From NCBI GenBank assembly GCA_020746995.1, contig JAGPXD010000001.1, forward strand, positions 372,001 to 436,000: a stretch of DNA of 64,000 bases, written 5' to 3'. Within the stretch, counting starts at the first letter, position 1, and each line of letters starts with the position of its first letter. The notes below the pieces were generated by a model. It was not told the DNA's origin. It searched no databases and saw only the letters and a list, made by a program, of their open reading frames with translations. Of the stretch, positions 56,727 through 64,000 are shown piece after piece. Origin of the DNA: Plectosphaerella cucumerina (lineage: Eukaryota; Ascomycota; Sordariomycetes; Glomerellales; Plectosphaerellaceae). A program made the translations under genes and the position numbers.

Positions 56727-57089
56727 TTAGTAGACGGTAAAGCGCTGCGAACGGCCAGTGCCTATGGTCTGGAAGATGCCCCTCGACGGGTTCATCGCCT
56801 GTACCGTGACGCGCATGTAGTAGCGGCCCTCGCGGGGACACTTGATGTGCGACCAGCGGAACTCCATGAGATCCGGCTCGTGGCGGGAGATGTACTCGCC
56901 CGAGGCCGTGTTGCCGCGGCACTGGTAGTCCATGGGGACGGCGTTGCCGTGGGTGTCGAGAAGGGTGATGGTGGCGCTGATATCAGCGTCCTCAAAGTCC
57001 TCGTCGATGTAGCCCTCGACGCGGATGGAAGGACGCATGGTCCTGCCCTCGTTGACGTCGCGAGGTTCGCCGGAGAATGTGAAAGACAT
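56727..57089 (-). CDS. Small velvet-like domain protein (120 aa)
   Basis: Intronless protein without signal peptide or membrane segment. It reads as one beta-rich domain: PSIRVEGYIDEDFEDADISA and TITLLDTHGNAV at 20-55, CRGNTASGEY near 57-66, then PDLMEFRWSHIKCPREGRYY, MRVTVQA and GRSQRFTVY to the end. The order of these elements (initial beta strand with acidic residues, L-x-G-x-x-x-S-G turn, F-x-x-x-x-I-x-x-x-G-x-Y-x-x-R-V, terminal S-x-x-F-x-V) parallels the velvet fold of VeA/VelB/VosA, but it lacks the long VelB-type insertions and the classical FPGM end. I call it velvet-like by pattern only. A TATAAATA box lies about 112 bases upstream. A gene is likely; the family is tentative. Confidence 0.68.
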   Translation of the reverse strand: MSFTFSGEPRDVNEGRTMRPSIRVEGYIDEDFEDADISATITLLDTHGNAVPMDYQCRGNTASGEYISRHEPDLMEFRWSHIKCPREGRYYMRVTVQAMNPSRGIFQTIGTGRSQRFTVY

Positions 57090-57200
57090 TGTGAGTGAGT
57101 TGTGTGGAGAGAGTGTTGTGTGGTAGTTGTGTTGGTAGTGTGTGGTTGTAGTGTGGTTGATGGAGATCGGAAACAGCTTCTCGGGCCCAAAGGCTGGAAA

Positions 57201-57208
57201 TATTTATA
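57201..57208 (-). promoter_or_regulatory. TATA box of the velvet-like gene
   Basis: Perfect TATAAATA on the minus strand, about 112 bases upstream of the ATG at 57089, followed by a CA-rich leader (CAACTACCACAC-type sequence). Supports the gene call. Confidence 0.55.
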
Positions 57209-57209
57209 T

Positions 57210-60200
57210 GGCATTACTGGTGTGGCCGGAGAGGAGGTGAGTGAGGCATCAGGAAGACTGAGTCGGCCTGATGGTAGTGCTGAGCGAGTGAACCGTCGAG
57301 GTGATGAATCGGCGTAGCAAGGAAGAGGCTGACGATGTGCTCTGAATCACGCCGGGTAGTGATGCTATCCTCCAATGGAGGAGAGCAATCTCTGTGAAAG
57401 GCCGGAGAATCTCAAGATGTTAGTCAGAGAGTTTGAAGAAGCCTTTTCTGGTTGAGCTCAAACTGATGAGGCACCTCGTCCACTTCACCCCGGACATGCT
57501 GGCCTGATATATATCCCGGGCATTCGCAGACCAGCTGCATTCACACACCCACCCACTCCCTTGATTATCAAGTGAAGCAGAGCATAATAAAAAAGGAGCT
57601 GCAGTCGCACAGGGGGGGCAGGCAAAAAGTGCAAGGCAAGGCAAGGCCAGGCCCGGAACGGTAGCCGGCGGTGCTCGACGTTGAACGGATGGGATGTGCT
57701 CCAGTGTTGCTCGGCCGCGGCTCGCGCCGCAGATGGGGGCTTGAAAGTCCCGTGCCGTGCTTCCCCCCTCCCCCGAGCCGTGGGGCCCGAAAGATTTCGG
57801 GCACTAGGACGCCGTCGGAATGACACCCGAGACCCTGGCGGTGGTGGACGTCTGCTGAGATGTCGGATCTCTGGACTTTCGTGGACGAGGCGGCTGGCTG
57901 ATGATGGATCGTTAGGAGCACGCCGCGTGCCGTTCTGGCGAGAGGGCGGGACGTTCCAAAGGCGACATTGCTCGAGGGTTCCCGTCTCAGGGGAGGGGGG
58001 GAAAGCACGCACATACGCATCATGCAAGAGAGAGAGAGAGGAGGGGAGGGAGAGGGGAGGAAACAAGCTGGCTGGGCCTTTCCCCCCTCTTGCCCCCCTG
58101 GGCCCTGCACCCATCGGCCCATCTTACCCTCCTTGCCCTCGCCCAGATCGTCGTGCAGGATCAGAGAAGGGCATCTGCGCTGCACGGACGATCGATCTGT
58201 ACCAGGCTCCGGCGGGGGATAGCCAAGCCTCGGGGTTCCAGGTTTCCAGAAGGCCCGGCCGAAGCCCCGTGGCCCTGGAAGAGGGTTGCAGCGACGGCTG
58301 GCATAGGCAAGGCCAGCGAGATGAAATGCAGAGATGGTACGAGAGACAGGTTGTGTTCCCATGCAGCAACGTCGGGCCAGGTTTCCTAGTGCTCGCTCGC
58401 CAGGGCCCAGCGGTCGAGCAAACCCTCCCGGCAACATCCCGGGTGCCCCGCCAATGGACGAGGGGCCCTGTATTAGTGATCCCATCTCACACCGAATCGC
58501 GCGCTAGAGACACACGGAGCAATGTCCTGCTCGATGAGATCCAGCTGTTGGCCGGCGCGCCGGCCACATGTCTCGGGAGAGGCCCCGGCGACCACACATC
58601 CACCAGGGTCCGTACGTATGTACGATCGCCAATGAGTTCCAGCATCCTGGACGAGAGTCTTCTTTTCCCCCTGTCAACAAGGCGAGGTGAAACGACTTGT
58701 CCGTCCATCCATCCCTGACGCTTCGACTCTCGCCAACCTCTTTGTCCTATCCCCGGTGGCGCTCGCTAAGAGCCAGAGGCAGCAGGTCGATAGGCAGCCA
58801 GGGGCCATGGAAAAAGGAACCAGCACAATGGGACCGGGCCCCTTCCCTCGGGGACGGCTTCCCACTGGGTCCCGACATGCTGGATGAGCTGTCGAATCCC
58901 TGGACGTGACCCTCGAATCCCTGGCCGATGGGACGTGGCACTGGGACGAGGACGCCGCCAAGCGATTTCTCGCGTTCCCCCCTCACTTTGGGACTGGACT
59001 CGTCTGCGCGCAGCCTCAGGCGGCCATGACAGGAGGTGAAGTCGTTAAAATCCAACGTCTGAACGGATGGCACGGTCCTCCCCCCTTCATGTAAAGGATC
59101 CGTCATCCGTCTTCCCCGGGAAACCGGTGAGATCCCCCGACAACCGCTGTGATGAACCGAACTGTTGCATAGCTCCAGCTCTGCCGTCCATAGCAACGGC
59201 AAACAAACATCAACACATCTTCCCCGTGGCCCATCCCTCCAACCGCGCCACAGACGAAAAAGCCATCACCCACTGTCCCGGAACCAACTCTATCCGCCGC
59301 CACGCTGAACCCCATCATCTCCTCGAACCAGCTTCCCGGTCCCCGGGCGTCCGATTCCTCACTCCGCCAAGAAATGACAGGGCAAAAAAGCAACCACCGG
59401 ACTTAAGAAGTGTGTATGTGTGTGTGAGGGGCACCCCGCGCCAGAATGATGAGAATCTCGCCCTTCATCTAATCAGAATCGTGTATACGCCCCCCCTGGT
59501 CGATCGAGGGGTGGGCGCCTCAGTCGTGGTCTTGGTCTGAGACACAAATTCCTATGCGGGATGACGGGCGCTCGCACATGGAGCCCTGCATCCCCCCCCA
59601 AGCGTGGAAGCGGCCGTGACCCATGCCACCACGTAATGAAGGAAGGCCTCGATAGGGCTGGCCCTGTCTCGATCAGGAGGACGATGAACCAGATGGCAAA
59701 TCGGGGGCTGACTGAAGCCGGGGATTCCAGCCGTGTGGTGAGATCAGAACTCGCGAGGCTGCCATTCCATCCCGCCACTGGGCGATAAGCGACCCGTCTC
59801 TCGGGGCGTCGCCTGCCCGGGAGACATGTCGCATCTCCGTCGGCGATAGCAGCAGCTTTCGTCCAGATATCAAGGCAGTGGGGTCGCACAAGGTGGAGTG
59901 TTGCTCAGGCTTTTCCACGAGACACTGGCCTTTCGCCCACCCTCCGTGAGAGAATGATGACGAGAACAAGTGTGAACTGCGTGACATGGTGCCGTCCATT
60001 CTTCTTGGGCAAGGGGCACAGCCTTGGCCAAGGTCAGGAAGAACAGATTGGCATGCCCTCCTTTTGGTCATGCATCACGAGGCCTCTGTCGAGCATCATC
60101 GTGACAGTGCCTGGGGTGACATTGCAGGCACCCGTGCCAGAACCAGAGAACGGCAGAGATGGTCTTCCCGCCGCATCGTGTCTCACTCAAACCAGCGATG

Positions 60201-60634
60201 CAAGTCCCTCCACGTGGATTCCCTATACCTGCAGCTTCCATAGAGAATCCCACACGCGACAACTAATCCTCCATCCGGCCATAACACTCCGGCGGTTGCG
60301 GCGCCTCGGGCTGCTGCGGGCGTCTGCACGCTGCCGACGCATCGAGGTGAGACTCTGCCGTCGCCCGGTAAGTCTATTTCAACCTCACCCAATGATCACG
60401 ACGGACGACGAAGAAGTCAAGAACATTGCACACGACAGGACGGGAAGTAATCGAACACTTTGTATAATATATCCCAGACCGTAGACAGCGCCAGTGAACC
60501 GACCAAACGAAACCATGAAACCAACAAACACCGATCCCGAAACATGACGCAGAACAGACCGTGAACCCTTATCATCTCAGTGTGCTTCCTCTCCTCTATC
60601 CCTCTATCCTTCACATTCCCTCTCCATCTTCTCT
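57210..60634. other. Long intergenic region, nothing firm
   Basis: About 3.4 kb between the velvet-like gene's promoter and the 3' end of acetyl-CoA carboxylase. ORFs up to 345 codons (57681-58718, plus) are Arg/Gly/Pro/Ser-rich and unlike real proteins. It contains a GA microsatellite and G-runs near 57995-58060. No RNA gene recognised. Confidence 0.5.
58026..58040 (+). repeat. GA dinucleotide microsatellite
   Basis: Seven consecutive AG units followed by purine-only GAGGGGAGGGAGAGGGGAGG, a pure purine tract to about 58063. Confidence 0.7.
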
Positions 60635-63600
60635 CTACTCCTTGAGATACTTCATGATCTCGTCACGCTCCTGGGGAGGCATGACACGCAGAACCTCGCG
60701 GATGCCCTTGAGACCGGCAGTCTGGTTGTCGCGCAGCAGCGACGAGATCTGCGTGGCGAACTGGTCGGCGCGCAGGGTGTCGATGCGCTCCGAGATGGTC
60801 TTGCGCTGAGCCTCGTACCACTCGGCGGCCTCGCGGTCGGCGGTGTCGAAGTTGATAATGTTGGACCACGACTCGAGCAGCTGCAGGTTGCGGCGGCGCG
60901 TCTCGGGATTCTTGAGCGCCGTCGCCGAGACCTGCTCGCCAAGCGCCGCGGGAGACATGCGGCGGAGCATCGACTCCTCGTTCAGTCTCCTGCGAAGGCG
61001 CCAGTAGAAGAAGCGGCGGGAGTTCTGCCATTCGAGCTGGTCGCGGATGACACCCTTGGCCTTCATGCGGCCCGCACGGTCGTGCAGGTCGGCGAACTGG
61101 CAGGCGATCTGCGAGTAGACGGGCAGGAGCTGCTTCTCGCGGGTCGTCATCTTCTGCTTGATGGCGTTGGTCTCGGCCGCCGACAGGCTCGCGTCTTCGA
61201 GCTGCTTCTTGAGGGCAGCGTACTCGGGATCCAGGCGGGCCATGGTCTCGAGCTGCTTGTCCTTGCGGTACTTGATGCCCACGATACCCTCGGGCTCGAG
61301 GACACCACCGCGGGCGTCGACGTCGGCGTACATCTCCATGGCCGTGGGGTTGATGGTCGGGTCGACGACGACCCAAGAGCCACCACGGAGCTCGCCGAAT
61401 GGCGGGATGTACACGAAGACGGGCTGCTCGTACTTGACGAGGGCATCGACGATGAAGGAACCGTACTTGAGGACCTCGTTATACATGTCGCGCTGACCGC
61501 CCGAGAAACCTCTCCAGTTGGCGAGGATCATCAGAGGCAGCTGCTCGCCGTTGTTGAAGTCGTTGATGGCCTGGGCCGTCTTGAAGGCCGAGTTGGGGTA
61601 CCACACACCACCGGCCTCGACAGCGACCTGCTCGATCGAGTCGGGGTTGGCGGGATCGGCCGGGGTGATGTTCTCGATGGAGCGCGTCTCGACGGCGATG
61701 ACACCCATGGGGATGCCGGCCAGGCGAGCGCGGCCGACAACGACGGTGCGGGCCCAGCCGCCGAGAGTCTCGACGAAAGAGTCCTTGTCGAACAGACCGG
61801 GCTCGAAGGCACCGTCATCCGACTGCCTGCCGCCAATCATCCACCTGACATCGTACGTCTGCTTCTGCTGGGGCGTGTAGACGACGTCGCGGTCCCATGT
61901 GTCGATGCTGGGGCTGATGGGCAGGGGTGTACCGCGGCGCTCGGGGATGAACGACATCCACTCGACAATCTTCTGCACACCGGCGTAGTCGTCGTTGGCA
62001 GTCAGGTGCGAGACACCGTTGCGGTACATGATCTGAGTGCCACCAAGCTGGAGGTTGGACGTGTAGATCTCGCGACCCAGGACGTTGTTCAGCGCAGGGG
62101 CACCGGTGAGGATGATGGGCTGACCCTCAATCTGAACGGCACGTTGGCCGAGACGGACGAGGTAGGCACCGATACCGACGGAACGGCACGTTACCAGGGT
62201 GATGGTGAAGATGTCGTTGTAGGCGCGGCTGGTGGCACCGGCGATGAGACCAGAGCCCCTCAGACACTCGACACCGAGACCATCCTGGGAACCGATGATG
62301 GTGACGATCTTGTGGCGCTTCTCACCATCCTCGACGACCTCCTCGGTGATGACAGCCTTCTCGAACTTGTCCTTGCCCTCATCGTCCAGGTACAGGTAGC
62401 GGAAGCCACCGTCCTGCTTGGCGGGGTCGTTCCAGGCGACCTTGTAGTAGGGGACAAGCTCATCGGCGACGCCGAGACGGGCACCCGAGTTGGCCGACAG
62501 GTAGATGCGAGGGATGCCGAGCTTCTGGGCGAGCTCGGTGCACTTGTAGAAGAAGTTGTCCTCCTTGGGGCCGAACGAACCAATGCGGAAGGTGATGTCG
62601 TTGGCGACGACGATGAACTTGCGGCCCTTGGGGTACTCGGGAGTCTTGGCGTTGAAGATCCAGGCGACCATACCGCAGTTGTTGGTACCAGGCTCGCGGT
62701 TGACCTCCTCGAGGTTGTCCAGGTCGTCGAGCACAAGCTCCGTGTAGGTGACGCAGTCGCCCGACTTGGGCTGCGTGGCAGCCAGAGCCGGGTTGAGCTT
62801 GATGGCCTGGGTCCAGCTGTTCTGGGTGGCCTGGCGGAAGAGCTCGGGGAAGTCGTAGACGTACTGGGTGCCCATGAGGTGAGCCTTGTAACGCTTGGGC
62901 TGCAGCCAGTTCTTGGTCGGGTAGGGCGTGGCCACGGGGAGCAGGTGCATGGGGCCCCTCTCGTTGGAGCCACCGATGCTGTGGAAGACCCATTCGCCCT
63001 TCTCGGACTTCCTCTCCGAGTAGATGTCGACCTCAACAACGTATCCCGAGGTATTGTTGATGATGACACGCAGGGGGTACGGGACACCGGTCTGGGGATC
63101 CGTGCAGATGATACGGATCTCGACCTGGGAGACACGCAGGCGCCAGCCGCGGGGACCGAAGCGGTCCAGGAAGCCCTGCAGCTTGTCCTCAACCTCGGAA
63201 GGCTCCAGCTGGAAGACGGGAGTGAAGTTGATGAAGATGTGGTTGAGATCCGAGTTGTTGTTGCCAATGATCTCAAGCGCATCAAAGATGTCGTTGACGA
63301 CGCGGTCGGCCTCCGAGATGAGGTACTCGGTGGTGGGGATCTCGTCGCGGAGGCGGCCGGGCCTGATGACCGCGCGAGTGAAGTAGCGCTTGTCGGTCTC
63401 GACGGCCTTGCCAATACCCTCGTACACGTGAATGTTCTTGTTCTCCGTGAAGACGGGCTTGATGTGGAACTTGTTCAGGCGGGCAAGCTCAAGCTGGAAG
63501 GCGAGGGCGGGCTCGCTGTGACGAATGCTCGAGTCCTCGACGTACTCGGGTCCACGGAACGTGTAGTAGCCGGGGTACGAGCCGTCGGCGTGACCGCAGA

Positions 63601-64000
63601 TGAACGAGATGCGGCGGACACCATTGGCGAGCAGATCCTCCTTGAACTGGGCGACCAGGGGCCTGATGCGGTCCAGGATCTCCTGGTCGTTCCTGCTCTC
63701 CGAGTCGCGGACGGCGACGTTGACAACGGCGGAAAGCTCCTCGTTGCGCACGACCTTGGGGGTGACAAACTTACGCTTGCCAGTGAGGTCGGGGATGAGG
63801 CCAGGGGCGGAGGCCTTCTTGGGCTTGGCGCCGTTGAGCTTGAGCTTCTCGAGCGCCTTGAACAGGTCCTCCTCGACGTCGTCAAGGTACTTGCAGGGAA
63901 CGATGACACCCTTGCGGTTGGGCTCGTCCTCGATCCTGGAGTTGAAGTAGGACATGTCGCTGATGGAGGACACGCGCTTGAACTCGAACTGGCCGCTGGG
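60635..64000 (-). CDS. acc1: Acetyl-CoA carboxylase, C-terminal part (central and carboxyltransferase domains)
   Basis: C-terminal 1121 residues of the multifunctional cytosolic acetyl-CoA carboxylase, which makes malonyl-CoA for fatty-acid synthesis. The gene runs off the right edge, so the biotin carboxylase and biotin carrier domains lie outside. Seen: the end of the central region (RISFICGHADGSYPGYYTFR, ATPYPTKNWLQPKRYKAHLM). The N-terminal carboxyltransferase half follows (GMVAWIFNAKTPEYPKGRKF, SANSGARLGVADEL, GSGLIAGATSRAYNDIFTIT). Then comes the C-terminal half with the CoA/biotin site (AGGVWYPNSAFKTAQAINDF, ILANWRGFSGGQRDMYNEVL, YIPPFGELRGGSWVVVD) and a helical tail ending MKYLKE. All expected conserved blocks are intact and no intron interrupts this 3.4 kb. 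Strong G/C-ending codon bias indicates high expression. Confidence 0.97.
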   Translation of the reverse strand, partial: PSGQFEFKRVSSISDMSYFNSRIEDEPNRKGVIVPCKYLDDVEEDLFKALEKLKLNGAKPKKASAPGLIPDLTGKRKFVTPKVVRNEELSAVVNVAVRDSESRNDQEILDRIRPLVAQFKEDLLANGVRRISFICGHADGSYPGYYTFRGPEYVEDSSIRHSEPALAFQLELARLNKFHIKPVFTENKNIHVYEGIGKAVETDKRYFTRAVIRPGRLRDEIPTTEYLISEADRVVNDIFDALEIIGNNNSDLNHIFINFTPVFQLEPSEVEDKLQGFLDRFGPRGWRLRVSQVEIRIICTDPQTGVPYPLRVIINNTSGYVVEVDIYSERKSEKGEWVFHSIGGSNERGPMHLLPVATPYPTKNWLQPKRYKAHLMGTQYVYDFPELFRQATQNSWTQAIKLNPALAATQPKSGDCVTYTELVLDDLDNLEEVNREPGTNNCGMVAWIFNAKTPEYPKGRKFIVVANDITFRIGSFGPKEDNFFYKCTELAQKLGIPRIYLSANSGARLGVADELVPYYKVAWNDPAKQDGGFRYLYLDDEGKDKFEKAVITEEVVEDGEKRHKIVTIIGSQDGLGVECLRGSGLIAGATSRAYNDIFTITLVTCRSVGIGAYLVRLGQRAVQIEGQPIILTGAPALNNVLGREIYTSNLQLGGTQIMYRNGVSHLTANDDYAGVQKIVEWMSFIPERRGTPLPISPSIDTWDRDVVYTPQQKQTYDVRWMIGGRQSDDGAFEPGLFDKDSFVETLGGWARTVVVGRARLAGIPMGVIAVETRSIENITPADPANPDSIEQVAVEAGGVWYPNSAFKTAQAINDFNNGEQLPLMILANWRGFSGGQRDMYNEVLKYGSFIVDALVKYEQPVFVYIPPFGELRGGSWVVVDPTINPTAMEMYADVDARGGVLEPEGIVGIKYRKDKQLETMARLDPEYAALKKQLEDASLSAAETNAIKQKMTTREKQLLPVYSQIACQFADLHDRAGRMKAKGVIRDQLEWQNSRRFFYWRLRRRLNEESMLRRMSPAALGEQVSATALKNPETRRRNLQLLESWSNIINFDTADREAAEWYEAQRKTISERIDTLRADQFATQISSLLRDNQTAGLKGIREVLRVMPPQERDEIMKYLKE

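Noticed and set aside
57681..58718. 345-codon plus-strand ORF upstream of the ACC 3' end
   Set aside because: No protein-like pattern, overlaps an equally long minus-strand frame, and includes a microsatellite purine tract.
1..64000. tRNA, rRNA, CRISPR, plasmid or phage features
   Set aside because: No B-box-like GGTTCGANNCC context with a cloverleaf, no rRNA similarity and no spaced identical repeats were found by eye; prokaryotic features are not expected in this genome.

Overview
The window is nuclear DNA of a filamentous ascomycete (Pezizomycotina, most likely a Sordariomycete). Evidence: short 47-104 bp introns with GTANGT donors and GCTAAC/CTGAC-type branch sites, strongly G/C-ending codons, a HET-domain gene, a Set9-type histone methyltransferase, eukaryotic acetyl-CoA carboxylase, a CBM21 glycogen-targeting protein, and an AT-rich block with the dinucleotide signature of repeat-induced point mutation (RIP). 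I cannot fix genus or species.

Layout. 1-13.2 kb is gene-dense: the 3' part of a Set9/KMT5-like H4K20 methyltransferase, a three-exon 74-residue membrane microprotein, a single-pass membrane protein with a Cys-rich ectodomain, a small hypothetical protein, a seven-exon Dal5-type MFS transporter, a convergent F-box gene, and a secreted M35-like metallopeptidase with a low-complexity tail. A small Cys-rich protein sits at 14.0-14.3 kb. From about 14.3 to 30.6 kb I find no supportable gene: GC-rich DNA with many overlapping non-protein-like ORFs, G-runs and microsatellites. A CT-rich tract (30.6-33.1 kb) then leads into the CBM21 gene and looks like a very long spliced 5' leader.

33-44 kb holds the CBM21 PP1-targeting subunit, a HET gene, a roughly 1-kb RIP-degraded tandem-repeat block, a BTB/POZ gene and a Pho80-like cyclin. 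45-49 kb has two minus-strand genes for predicted mitochondrial proteins: a ThDP-dependent acetolactate-synthase-like enzyme and a BOLA3-like protein. 50-56 kb has two plus-strand secreted hydrolases, a type-B carboxylesterase and a large subtilase. A 120-residue velvet-like protein follows at 56.7-57.1 kb. After a 3.5-kb gap, the window ends inside acetyl-CoA carboxylase on the minus strand.

There is no operon-like logic and no recognised biosynthetic cluster. Functional themes are carbon storage and lipid supply (CBM21/PP1 subunit, ACC), mitochondrial Fe-S/ThDP metabolism, secreted digestion (M35-like, esterase, S8), and chromatin or self-recognition (Set9, HET). The most unusual features are the long gene-free interval, the microprotein, the minimal velvet-like protein, the RIP-degraded tandem array, and coding-like sequence beyond the Set9 stop codon. 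All splice models are read by eye from consensus sites and frame continuity.
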